Below, piece after piece: positions 6,678-14,071 of a stretch of DNA of 33,395 nt. The stretch is taken from contig CAJPUO010000006.1 of assembly GCA_905373795.1 (NCBI GenBank), positions 1 through 33,395 on the forward strand, read 5' to 3'. The translations under genes and the position numbers were made by a program. Every line of letters begins with the position of its first letter. Position 1 is the stretch's first letter. The notes beneath the pieces were generated by a model. It was not told where the DNA came from. It was given only the letters and a program-made list of their open reading frames with translations, and did no database searches. This stretch comes from Candidatus Saccharimonadota bacterium. Lineage in GTDB: Bacteria; Patescibacteriota; Saccharimonadia; Saccharimonadales; Saccharimonadaceae.

Positions 6678-7799
6678 TTACCGTCGCTTCCGCGGCACAA
6701 TTTTCGCCGCGCCGTGTTTCAGCCACCGCTCAGCATTATGTAATTTCGCCGCGGCTGCCTCTTGCAGATTAATCGCTCGCGCCTCCAGCATACTGCTGCC
6801 AACTGCCAAACTTACAAACAACAGCCCCAAACCGCCCGTCGCCCACTCCGGCAGTTCCAGATGAAACAGCTTGGCGATCATCATCATACCCAACGCCATA
6901 ATCGCCCAGTGCGCGCCATTTTCCAGATATTTATATTTACTGAGCATGCCCGTCCGCAGCAAATACACCGTCAGCGACCGCACCCAAATCGCCCCGGCAC
7001 CCAAACCCGCCACGATCAGCAGTACGCTGCTGGTGATAGCAAAGGCGCCGATGACGCCGTCGAAACTAAAACTAGCATCCAACACCTCCAGATAGAGCAA
7101 GCTAGCGAAGGCTGCCCAGCCGGTCTTGACCTTGACCGATTTAGCATCATCCTCATGAAAGAATGAGCCGAACAGCTCCAGCCCGATGTGCAGTATAATC
7201 CCCAGTACCGACGAGATCAGCACCAGCGCCCGATGCGGCGGCTCAACCGTGAAATACAGCACCGCCGCCACGCTCAGCATCAAACACACCTTGAAATTCT
7301 CAAACCGCCCAGCCTTGGCCAGCCACGGCTCGACATGCCGCATCCAATGCACGCGCTTGTTATAATCAATGAAATAACTGAGGCCAATCATAATCAGAAA
7401 CGCGCCGCCAAAAGCATCAATCATCGGCGAGGCCTCGTGCAAAATATGGCCGTATTCCGCCGGCTTATTCAGCGCCAGATCAACCACTTCCATAAAGCCA
7501 TGGCCGCTCGCCACCATCACGATAATAATCGGCAGCACGAACCGCACCACAAACACCGCTACGAAAATACCGACCGTCAAGAAAACTTTCTGCCAAACCT
7601 GGCTCATGCCGGCCAGCACCTTGCTATTAATCACCGCGTTGTCAAAGCTAAAGGTAACTTCCAGCACTACCAAAATCGCAAACAACCACAAGCCGCTCGC
7701 GCCGAAATGTCCGAAAATCAGCCCACCCAACGCCAGCGTCAACAGCGCCGAAAACCAAAAAATCCGAAATGGGTGATGCGAGCGCCAGAGACGTTTCAT
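6678..7799 (-). CDS. DUF475/TerC-superfamily integral membrane protein
   Basis: This 373-residue polytopic protein carries two copies of the TerC/DUF475 signature acidic motif: EVTFSFDNAVIN (about residues 48-59) and EVLDASFSFDGVIGAFAI in the second half. These intramembrane acidic residues are thought to coordinate cations. Relatives include Mn or Ca exporters and tellurite-resistance TerC. About nine hydrophobic segments are visible, and the tail is basic (KIVPRKRR). The start at 7799 is supported by a minus-strand TATACT (7813-7808) 8 nt upstream. Its neighbours are other metal-related genes, which fits a role in metal transport; the substrate is not determined. Confidence 0.85.
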   Translation of the reverse strand: MKRLWRSHHPFRIFWFSALLTLALGGLIFGHFGASGLWLFAILVVLEVTFSFDNAVINSKVLAGMSQVWQKVFLTVGIFVAVFVVRFVLPIIIVMVASGHGFMEVVDLALNKPAEYGHILHEASPMIDAFGGAFLIMIGLSYFIDYNKRVHWMRHVEPWLAKAGRFENFKVCLMLSVAAVLYFTVEPPHRALVLISSVLGIILHIGLELFGSFFHEDDAKSVKVKTGWAAFASLLYLEVLDASFSFDGVIGAFAITSSVLLIVAGLGAGAIWVRSLTVYLLRTGMLSKYKYLENGAHWAIMALGMMMIAKLFHLELPEWATGGLGLLFVSLAVGSSMLEARAINLQEAAAAKLHNAERWLKHGAAKIVPRKRR

Positions 7800-7807
7800 A
7801 ATGATTT

Positions 7808-7836
7808 AGTATAACACAAAGCGCGTGCGGTATAAT
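7808..7836. promoter_or_regulatory. Divergent -10 boxes of the DUF475 gene and the permease
   Basis: Minus-strand TATACT (7813-7808) lies 8 nt from ATG 7799. Plus-strand TATAAT (7831-7836) lies 6 nt from ATG 7843. Both give leaderless or near-leaderless mRNAs, and the second decides the permease start. No inverted-repeat operator was seen here. Confidence 0.6.
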
Positions 7837-7842
7837 TTATAT

Positions 7843-8889
7843 ATGGCAAAAAGCAAAACGCCCAATAATCGACTCGCTAGCTTCATATCCGACAACAGGG
7901 AGCTTTTCGGCTGGATTGCCGCCGGTTCGCTAGTTGTTATTTTTCACAATTTTAGCCTCCATTTTAGCGTATGGTTAGCTAGCGGCGAGGCTGGCAAGTG
8001 GCTATCTCAAGCGGCATTATCGCTGCAAGATTTCCTCACGCTCACGCTGAGCGTCATCGTTGAAGCAGTCCCATTTCTCATCTTAGGGACTATCATTTCC
8101 GCTCTAATCCGCCGCTTTTTACCGCCGGAAAAGCTGGTCAAAATTTTACCGAAAAACGCATTATTCCGCCGGCTTGTCTTATCAATAGCGGGACTGGCGC
8201 TGCCAGTTTGCGAATGCGGCAACGTGCCGGTCGCCCGCAGCTTACTAGCCCGCGGCCTAAAACCCGCCGATGTCGTCAGTTTTCTGTTCGCCGCGCCAAT
8301 CCTCAATCCAATCACCATCATCGCCACCATCACCGCCTTCAGTTTCGAGCCGCGCATGGTTTGGTGGCGGGTTATTTTCGCGCTTGTCATCGTTCAGATA
8401 ACCGCTTTCATCGTCAGCTTTTTCAAGGAAGATTCCATCATAAATCCAGAGTTCAAAAGCTACTGCAGCTCGCACAAACACAATTCAAATCTACCAGAAC
8501 TATTCAGTTCCTCGCGCAATGAATTTTGGCAATTATTCACCATGCTAGTCATCGGCGCCAGCATCGCCGCCGCCACTCAAGTTTTCGTCCCGCGCTTTAT
8601 TATAAACGCCGTCGGCAGCGACATTATCTTATCAGTTGCCGCTATGATTGGCCTCAGTTTTATCGTTTCGATCTGTTCTAGTATCGACGCCTTCTTCGCG
8701 CTGGCGTACGCGCGCAGCTTCACGACCGGCTCAATTTTATCTTTCTTACTAGCCGGCCCAATGGTCGACATCAAGCTGATTATGCTCATGAAAACAACTT
8801 TTCGCTGGCGTTTCATTGTGGCAATTGTGCTGATAATTTTCGCGTTATCGTTTGCGGCGGGGATAGGAGTAAACTTATATGCGCGTTAA
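7843..8889 (+). CDS. YraQ/DUF318-family permease (UPF0718)
   Basis: This 348-residue integral membrane permease starts at ATG 7843. An in-frame GTG at 7825 overlaps the promoter and is rejected. It has the signature CECGNVPVARSLLARGL about one third of the way along, followed by FLFAAPILNPITI. A second-half conserved motif is CSSIDAFFALAYARSF. About eight to ten hydrophobic helices are present. This family (COG0701) commonly pairs with a TIGR03943/YcgQ protein, as it does with the next gene, overlapping by 11 nt. From memory the pair appears in predicted zinc regulons, so metal or metalloid transport is likely; the substrate is inferred only. Confidence 0.85.
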   Translation: MAKSKTPNNRLASFISDNRELFGWIAAGSLVVIFHNFSLHFSVWLASGEAGKWLSQAALSLQDFLTLTLSVIVEAVPFLILGTIISALIRRFLPPEKLVKILPKNALFRRLVLSIAGLALPVCECGNVPVARSLLARGLKPADVVSFLFAAPILNPITIIATITAFSFEPRMVWWRVIFALVIVQITAFIVSFFKEDSIINPEFKSYCSSHKHNSNLPELFSSSRNEFWQLFTMLVIGASIAAATQVFVPRFIINAVGSDIILSVAAMIGLSFIVSICSSIDAFFALAYARSFTTGSILSFLLAGPMVDIKLIMLMKTTFRWRFIVAIVLIIFALSFAAGIGVNLYAR

Positions 8890-9613
8890 TTTATTAAAAT
8901 CAATCGGCGGAATTATCGTGTGCGGCTACATATTGCTATTAGCTTGCCGCGATCAGCTCGGTTTTTACATTCACCCGCGATATCACATATTTGCTAGCAT
9001 TATCAGCATCGTCGGAATCGTACTTTTGCTTATTGACACAATGTTGCAATTAAAACTTAAAGCCTCTGTTAAACCTGCTAAATTCAGCTTAAAAAGTGTC
9101 AAGCCAGCGTCTTATTTGGCAATAATTATCCTACTGGCTGGCTACTTACTACCACCAAAGCCACTGTCGCCCAGCAGCCTCGCTCAGAGAGAAAGCCCAG
9201 CAATCATTGAGCCGGAAAGTCGCTGCGAAGTTCCCAAACCTAAGGAGGGCAGCTCCATCATTTCAATCAACCGCTGGAAAACCGCCATAAATTCCTGCAA
9301 GCAAACTTCATATTTTAACAACACCGGCATCTCTATAACCGGCTTCGTCTCAAACGGCTTGCTAAAAAACTACGGCTACAATTATTTCTATATCGCGCGC
9401 TACGTCATCAGCTGCTGCGCCGTCGACAGCGTCCCGATGAAAATCTTGGTAGAAAAAACGTTTTTCAATGATTATCCAGACGGAACGTGGTTAACCGTCA
9501 AAGGGAAGTTATCGCAAAAAGTCGTCAACGGCCAAGCTGAATACGTCATCACCGACGCGTACGCCAGCACAATCAACCAGCCAAAATATCCCTACGAACT
9601 GCTGGGCGTGTAA
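8879..9613 (+). CDS. TIGR03943/YcgQ-family (DUF1980) permease partner
   Basis: A 244-residue protein with two N-terminal hydrophobic segments, the second followed by a basic linker and a further hydrophobic helix around 80-95. A soluble C-terminal domain contains ISITGFVSN, YIARYVISCCAVDSVPM and TWLTVKGKL. The CCAVD segment is a hallmark of this family. Its ATG 8879 lies inside the permease gene with GGAG (8866-8869) 9 nt upstream, so the two are translationally coupled. Its 3' end overlaps the convergent gene ending at 9592 by 22 bp. It probably forms a membrane complex with the upstream permease. Confidence 0.8.
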   Translation: MRVNLLKSIGGIIVCGYILLLACRDQLGFYIHPRYHIFASIISIVGIVLLLIDTMLQLKLKASVKPAKFSLKSVKPASYLAIIILLAGYLLPPKPLSPSSLAQRESPAIIEPESRCEVPKPKEGSSIISINRWKTAINSCKQTSYFNNTGISITGFVSNGLLKNYGYNYFYIARYVISCCAVDSVPMKILVEKTFFNDYPDGTWLTVKGKLSQKVVNGQAEYVITDAYASTINQPKYPYELLGV

Positions 9614-10137
9614 TCTTGCCACTTTTTAATCGCGCCATCTTCCTGGTAATATTCATGCACTCGCCAACTAGACAAGAAAGCTTCATCTTGTTCAATTTCG
9701 CCAAGTAGCGGAAAAATCTCGCTTAGCAGCATTTCGTCGGGATATTTTTTGCTGTCTATCAGGGAACGTTGCCCATTACTGCACAAATGTGCATTAAGAA
9801 ATATAAAGCGTTTAGTACAAATATAGCCTGGCTTAGAACAGTGCAAGCGAAAATCGTGCATAGTTCGAATCGGCTGCGCCTCATCCTGATAAGCCTCAAA
9901 TTTATACATCACCCAAACTAGTGGCGCATCAAACGTCATGTCATCAGACAGTTGCTGCTGCTCATGTCGCAGATCGTCCAACTCTATTCGTATCTGTTCA
10001 ACATCGCCATTCTTCAATTTCGCCAACGCCAAACGGCGCTCCGCAGCAGCAATCTTTACTGTCAAAGTCTTATACTTATCATACATATCAAGCAGCTTAT
10101 CAACCGCCGCTCTTGCACTATTCGTACCTTCCATCAT
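9592..10137 (-). CDS. Unknown third gene of the nicotianamine-synthase/CobW operon
   Basis: A 181-residue soluble protein not recognised as any family. Residues 20-80 are a charged heptad-like helix (likely coiled coil). The second half contains CSKPGYICTKRF and HLCSNGQ, three Cys with nearby His and acidic residues that could bind metal. Its start overlaps the CobW stop as ATGA (10134-10137), so it is translationally coupled to that gene. It should share the transcript beginning at the Fur-box promoter. The context suggests a metal-related role; that is inference from position only. Confidence 0.7.
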   Translation of the reverse strand: MMEGTNSARAAVDKLLDMYDKYKTLTVKIAAAERRLALAKLKNGDVEQIRIELDDLRHEQQQLSDDMTFDAPLVWVMYKFEAYQDEAQPIRTMHDFRLHCSKPGYICTKRFIFLNAHLCSNGQRSLIDSKKYPDEMLLSEIFPLLGEIEQDEAFLSSWRVHEYYQEDGAIKKWQDYTPSSS

Positions 10138-11033
10138 CTCAACTCCTTCATAATTACTGCGCGCGTAATCTCACGCGCGCGCTCGCCAATGACAACTAAT
10201 TTTAAAGACTCGTCAGTGGCACCGCGCGTGACCCGTATTTGCTGCGGCGTTGCTTCAATGTGAAATATCTCGTCACCATCAGCGACCGCGCCTTTCATAC
10301 GCCGCAAAGCATATTTGCTCTGTAAATCCATCCAAACTTTCTCAATTTTCTCAGCATTGATATCCAATTCATTCATATCAACTACGCTATAATTTAAGAC
10401 ATTCTCAGCCGCGTTTTCGGCAGGCTCGTGCAGCAGCAGATAATCCAGAATACGCGACTCGCCGCCAAGCTGGTCCAGATCAAATTTGCCGTGATCCATA
10501 TTCACAACATTGGTTAAACCTTGTTGCAACAATGTTTCAATTAGCTGCTGGCAGTCATTTTCAGCCAGCAAATCCAGCTTGCTGACCAATACCACATCCG
10601 CTGCTTGAGCTTCCGCCAGCAGCGTCTCCGCCAGGCCGTCAGCCTTGGTTTCAGCTCCATCCACAACATACAACGACTGTCTCAAATCATACTGCATAAA
10701 AGTGTCACCAGCCAGCAATTTCTCGACCACCCGCAGAGTATTAGCAACACCAGTTGACTCAATGACAACCGGTGCTTTTCCGCTTATTGCAAAATTGTGC
10801 AAAATGTCAATCAGCTCTTCGCCGCTACTGCAGCAGATACACTCGCCAGCAATTGTTGCCACCTCATCAACGCGTTGCGCCAATGTGCAACTGTCGATAC
10901 TTTCCGACGCAAACTCATTCTCAATCACTCGCGCGCCAGCAAACTCAGGCTGCTGCACCAAAAAATCGACCAGCGTCGTTTTGCCGGCACCCAGCGCACC
11001 GTTCACCAGATATAATGCAATCTTATCATTCAT
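10134..11033 (-). CDS. COG0523/CobW-family metal-chaperone GTPase 2
   Basis: This 299-residue G3E GTPase has P-loop GALGAGKT (12-19) and CxCC in GECICC (C65, C67, C68), with VSKLDLL as the base-recognition motif. The C-terminal domain ends in a VVIGERAREITR segment closely matching CobW 1. The frame is open far upstream into the preceding gene, but ATG 11033 is chosen because it begins the conserved MNDKIALYLVNG and lies 1 nt after the preceding gene's stop. It is the second gene of a three-gene operon headed by a nicotianamine-synthase homologue. It is therefore likely controlled by the Fur-type operator at 11831. A metal-insertion role under limitation is the usual reading for such genes. 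Confidence 0.9.
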   Translation of the reverse strand: MNDKIALYLVNGALGAGKTTLVDFLVQQPEFAGARVIENEFASESIDSCTLAQRVDEVATIAGECICCSSGEELIDILHNFAISGKAPVVIESTGVANTLRVVEKLLAGDTFMQYDLRQSLYVVDGAETKADGLAETLLAEAQAADVVLVSKLDLLAENDCQQLIETLLQQGLTNVVNMDHGKFDLDQLGGESRILDYLLLHEPAENAAENVLNYSVVDMNELDINAEKIEKVWMDLQSKYALRRMKGAVADGDEIFHIEATPQQIRVTRGATDESLKLVVIGERAREITRAVIMKELR

Positions 11034-11034
11034 A

Positions 11035-11802
11035 TTAACCTTTCTTGTACACATATACTGAGTTAATGATATCGTCGTCAGGATTATACTCGACCAGCAG
11101 CCGCACGCGCTGCAAACTATTCGGGTCAAATGCTGGGTATAGCAGCGTTTTCGCGCCATGAGCACCACGCACGATGATCCGCCCGCCAGGCAGGAGCGCT
11201 GGCAAAATATTATCAATAATTTGCTGTTTGGCTTCAACCGAATCGCCCGCCAGCCCAGCCACATAAATCACGTCGTAAGCACTGCCTGGCAAAGCCACCG
11301 CCGCTCCGTCCGCCAACAAACACTCGCCAACCGGCCAAGCAATCGCCCGCGCTAGCTCGCGCGACTGTGTCAAAGCAGCCGGCGCCACATCCACCAAATC
11401 AACCGCCGCGCCTGTCTGATGCCACAAACACCAAGCAGTCAAAGGCAGGGGACCGCTGCCAATCATCGCCGCACGGCTACTGTCAGTCAAGGACAAACCC
11501 GACCCGCCCAGCAAGCCAACTTCACGCCGCACCAGCTCGCGGTAATTGTCAATATACCAAAACTTTTCCAGCTCTTGCTGCGGACGGGCTGAGCTGGCAA
11601 TTCGCCGCGACCAATACATTTCCATCTCTGATTCCGACAGAGAACAACGGCGCTGCACTTCGCGGCACACCTCATCATTACACCACTTCGGTAACTTTGT
11701 AGCTTGCACAACTGCCGCCACCAAGCCAGAAAAAGCCGCATTGACGTCTGGCGATGGTGCAAAATCGTGCAAATTCATCACTGTTTTAATTGCTGTATCC
11801 AT
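11035..11802 (-). CDS. Nicotianamine synthase family protein
   Basis: Enzymes of this family condense aminocarboxypropyl groups from S-adenosylmethionine into nicotianamine or related metal chelators. The 255-residue protein matches the family motifs in order. FWYIDNYREL..RRE (81-94) corresponds to plant FPYYxNYxxLxxxE, IGSGPLPLT (114-122) is the SAM loop, RGAHGAKTLLYP (212-223) matches the RSAHGARAFLYP block, and DDIINSV (243-249) matches DEVINSV near the end. An in-frame stop lies two codons before the ATG at 11802, fixing the start. It heads an operon with a CobW GTPase and is divergent from a Fur/Zur-family gene across a perfect palindrome. The product could be a zinc, iron or nickel ligand. 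No opine dehydrogenase (CntM-like) or exporter partner is in the window. Confidence 0.88.
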   Translation of the reverse strand: MDTAIKTVMNLHDFAPSPDVNAAFSGLVAAVVQATKLPKWCNDEVCREVQRRCSLSESEMEMYWSRRIASSARPQQELEKFWYIDNYRELVRREVGLLGGSGLSLTDSSRAAMIGSGPLPLTAWCLWHQTGAAVDLVDVAPAALTQSRELARAIAWPVGECLLADGAAVALPGSAYDVIYVAGLAGDSVEAKQQIIDNILPALLPGGRIIVRGAHGAKTLLYPAFDPNSLQRVRLLVEYNPDDDIINSVYVYKKG

Positions 11803-11812
11803 AGCTTTTCAT
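11786..11812 (-). CDS. Possible 8-codon leader ORF overlapping the nicotianamine-synthase start
   Basis: On the minus strand GGAGGG is followed 9 nt later by ATG at 11812, opening MKSYGYSN and a TAA at 11786. This frame overlaps the nicotianamine-synthase start codon (11802) in another frame. The downstream gene has only a weak AAAAG site of its own, so termination-reinitiation coupling is possible. It could also simply be a misplaced ribosome binding site with no translated peptide. Confidence 0.3.
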   Translation of the reverse strand: MKSYGYSN

Positions 11813-11830
11813 AATGCCAAACCCTCCGAA

Positions 11831-11853
11831 TTATTGCAAATTTGTTGCAATAA
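11831..11853. promoter_or_regulatory. Fur/Zur-type operator
   Basis: TTATTGCAA-N5-TTGCAATAA is a perfect 9-5-9 inverted repeat between the divergent fur-family gene and the nicotianamine-synthase operon. It covers the -35 position of the fur promoter (TATACT at 11858-11863 is the -10) and an AATAAT candidate -10 for the operon (11835-11830, minus). Repressor binding here would block both. The spacing and half-sites resemble Fur-superfamily boxes; the cognate metal cannot be read from the site. Confidence 0.8.
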
Positions 11854-11872
11854 GTTGTATACTTGCAATATC

Positions 11873-12349
11873 ATGACCCTCGACGATCTATTCAAACAGC
11901 ACAATCTGCGCCTAACCAAACCGCGGCAGCAAGTTTTCGACGCGCTGCAAAAATCAGACGTTCCGCTGACTATCAGCGATATTGCAAAAAAGTGCAGAAA
12001 CATTGACCGCACTAGTGTTTACCGGGCGCTGGTCGTCTTTGACAAGCTGAAGATCGTCAATGCCGTGACTATTGGCTGGAAAAATTACTACGAACTAGCC
12101 GAGCCTTTCATTCCGCATCACCACCATTTATATTGCATCCGCTGCCAAAACGCCGCGCCAATTCAAACGCCGGAACTTGAGCAACTTATTCGCTATCTTG
12201 GCAATAAATACGATTTCAAAGTTACCGAGCATCACTTTGAATTGGAAGGTTTATGCAAAAATTGCCGGCAAGCACTGCGCGAACAAGCCTCGCGCCAGCA
12301 AGACCAAAGCCAAAACCGCCAAGAGCCTAATCAAAAAGCCAAGGATTGA
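11873..12349 (+). CDS. Fur-family transcriptional regulator (Fur/Zur/PerR type)
   Basis: This 158-residue metal-responsive repressor starts at ATG 11873, the start of the conserved winged helix (LRLTKPRQQVFDAL, then RTSVYRALVVF as recognition region). The dimerisation half has PHHHH (81-85) followed by C88-x2-C91, and C128-x2-C131, the structural zinc ligands of the family. The tail is Gln/Arg-rich and unlike other members. TATACT (11858-11863) lies 9 nt upstream of the start, so the mRNA is almost leaderless. The operator at 11831-11853 predicts autoregulation. With CobW and nicotianamine-synthase genes alongside, a zinc sensor (Zur) is the best guess; iron is not excluded. Confidence 0.9.
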   Translation: MTLDDLFKQHNLRLTKPRQQVFDALQKSDVPLTISDIAKKCRNIDRTSVYRALVVFDKLKIVNAVTIGWKNYYELAEPFIPHHHHLYCIRCQNAAPIQTPELEQLIRYLGNKYDFKVTEHHFELEGLCKNCRQALREQASRQQDQSQNRQEPNQKAKD

Positions 12350-12367
12350 AACATCTCCTCGGCTTTT
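12334..12367 (+). terminator. Intrinsic terminator of the fur-family gene
   Basis: AAAAGCC-A-AGGA (12334-12345) pairs with TCCT-C-GGCTTTT (12356-12367) around a short loop. The stem starts within the last codons of the gene and ends in TTTT. The symmetric A and T tracts allow it to work in both directions between convergent genes. Confidence 0.65.
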
Positions 12368-12421
12368 ATGGATCTGCAATCAAACCAGAACTAAAATAAC
12401 TTCAAATAAGTCCGAACGAAG

Positions 12422-13420
12422 TTACTCCTCAATTTTCGCCGCCAGAGCCTCGCGCTCGCGCACCAGTTGGCGGTATTGCTTCATAGCGCTCATCATAGCA
12501 TTGCGCTGCTTACTGTCGAGATCAAAAATCGCCAACAACACCGCGTCAATTTCCTTCAACGCTTGCTGCACATCCGACAAATTAGACAATCCCGGCACGG
12601 AATCTAAATATCCAGCCCTAATCGCTTCGGTTTTTTTCTGATATAAATCTAGCCGCTTCGCCGGGCTTGATGCCGACTTTTTACCAAGCCGCGCCAATGC
12701 TTTTTCATATTCCTGCCGCGCCGCCAGTACTGTCACCAAATCAATTTTCAAACCAAACAACCGCGCCGGCAGCCCGCCGTTAAGCTGCTCAATAGCCGCT
12801 ATCTCGCCGTCAATCGCCGCCAGCCGCCGCCGAGATTCTTTCTCTAAACGCCGCGTCTGCCTCCGTACCCGCCGCTTCTGCCGCCATCGCGCCAGCCAAT
12901 TCTTATTCGCATCGACAACCGCCACGCCGCTCGCTTTAGCTGCCTCCCGGTATAGTTCGTACGCAACATAACGCTCAATTTGCTCGTTACAAACGTCCAT
13001 CGGCTGATTGACAAACGATAATGCCAATTCATACATTTTCCGTTCGCCCTTAGAATAGCGCGTATTTACGAAAGTCTGTCGTTCCTGCGCCAGCCGCTGC
13101 CGAACCGCCGAATCTAGCACCTCCAAGCGCTGCGCTTCATTTTCCGCCAGCAGCGCCGACTTAAACGCTTCAGCTAGCTGCGGATCATGCGGAGCGTTCT
13201 GAATCGTCTCCAACCGCGGCAAAAGTTCGCCGCGCCACTGCATGAAAAACTCCAGCGACATCGGAACCGTTCTATTCAGCCGGCGCGCCATTTTACGAAA
13301 CTGGCGCGGACAAGCCGCAAACGCCGCCTCGGCCTCAGCACGAAACCTCAGCGGACGGTTTTCAGCCTTTTTCATCAGCGCCGCAAACCGCGTCGTAAAC
13401 AATCTTTCAACCTCGCTCAT
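12422..13420 (-). CDS. Unknown Arg/Ala-rich coiled-coil protein
   Basis: A 332-residue soluble, helix-rich protein with no recognised domain. It is very rich in Arg, Ala, Glu and Leu. The middle (about 180-200) is strongly basic (WRQKRRVRRQTRRLEKESRR), and the last third has coiled-coil character ending in KIEE. No signal peptide or transmembrane helix is visible. The start at 13420 has AAAGGTGAG about 9-17 nt upstream and overlaps the previous gene (stop at 13407) by 14 nt. The two should be co-transcribed. A nucleic-acid or envelope-scaffold role is possible but not supported by a motif. Confidence 0.75.
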   Translation of the reverse strand: MSEVERLFTTRFAALMKKAENRPLRFRAEAEAAFAACPRQFRKMARRLNRTVPMSLEFFMQWRGELLPRLETIQNAPHDPQLAEAFKSALLAENEAQRLEVLDSAVRQRLAQERQTFVNTRYSKGERKMYELALSFVNQPMDVCNEQIERYVAYELYREAAKASGVAVVDANKNWLARWRQKRRVRRQTRRLEKESRRRLAAIDGEIAAIEQLNGGLPARLFGLKIDLVTVLAARQEYEKALARLGKKSASSPAKRLDLYQKKTEAIRAGYLDSVPGLSNLSDVQQALKEIDAVLLAIFDLDSKQRNAMMSAMKQYRQLVREREALAAKIEE

Positions 13421-13919
13421 AATGAATTCTCACCTTTCTGAATGAATAATCAAATAATTTTTGCCACGCTCGTCCGGCTTTATCAAACCGACGAACTTCG
13501 CCGTTAACCGAAGCAACTTTTACTAATGCCGGGCTATATGGCACTTGCAAACTGTACCATTTCACATCTTTTTTATTCCAAGAATACAGCGACGGGAAAG
13601 CCTGCTTAAATAACTTGACGCCATTCCGGTAAAAATAATTCAAATCGCCGTCCGGCAGATAAAACTTGCCGATGGTAATGCCCATATTTTTCGACATAGT
13701 AACGACATCCGCCAGCGTCTGCTGGCCGCCATCCGGCGCAACGAACAGCGCGTAAACATCGCCGGAACTGCGGAACAAAATCGCGTACGAGCCATCGCCA
13801 GTCTCGATATCATCAAATAAAATTTCGTCAATCGGCAAATTGACCCGAAACACCCGCGGAATCAACTCATTGCACTGATCGCGCCGCAACTTATCGTACT
13901 GAACATCATTGGCTGTCAT
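13407..13919 (-). CDS. Unknown protein upstream of the coiled-coil gene
   Basis: A 170-residue protein, predicted mostly beta-structured, with no recognised family. Segments such as DEILFDDIETGDGSYAILFR, VYALFVAPDGGQQTLADVV and YFYRNGVKLFKQAFPSLY suggest a compact globular domain with aromatic and basic residues at the C-terminus. The frame extends upstream to 13955, but ATG 13919 is preferred. A minus-strand TATAGT (13932-13927) lies 7 nt before it, the leaderless pattern common here. It is the first gene of a two-gene unit, downstream of the structured RNA whose terminator is at 14035-14071. Confidence 0.7.
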   Translation of the reverse strand: MTANDVQYDKLRRDQCNELIPRVFRVNLPIDEILFDDIETGDGSYAILFRSSGDVYALFVAPDGGQQTLADVVTMSKNMGITIGKFYLPDGDLNYFYRNGVKLFKQAFPSLYSWNKKDVKWYSLQVPYSPALVKVASVNGEVRRFDKAGRAWQKLFDYSFRKVRIHYERG

Positions 13920-14034
13920 ATATTTGACTATACTATTTTCAAGACAAAAAGTCAATATTATGCCAAAGCTTTTTCCTCCGCGCTACCGCGAATCGTCGGA
14001 TAAATCTTCCGTAAACCCCATAAAAATCCAATCA

Positions 14035-14071
14035 AAAAAGCACCAGGTAAGGGTGGGCATCACCTGGTGCT
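14035..14071 (-). terminator. Strong intrinsic terminator
   Basis: AGCACCAGGT (14039-14048) and ACCTGGTGCT (14062-14071) form a perfect 10-bp stem with a 13-nt loop. Read on the minus strand it is followed by T6. The loop contains GGGTGGG (14051-14057), complementary to CCCACCC at 14086-14092 upstream in the transcript, so a pseudoknot or an alternative antiterminator stem is possible. Confidence 0.8.

Noticed and set aside
7825..7842. GTG start for the YraQ-family permease
   Set aside because: It overlaps the TATAAT box; ATG 7843 fits the leaderless pattern and the normal protein start.
10523..10534. TTGTTGCAACAA palindrome in cobW 2
   Set aside because: It is coding sequence (Leu-Gln-Gln) and the spacing differs from the operator.
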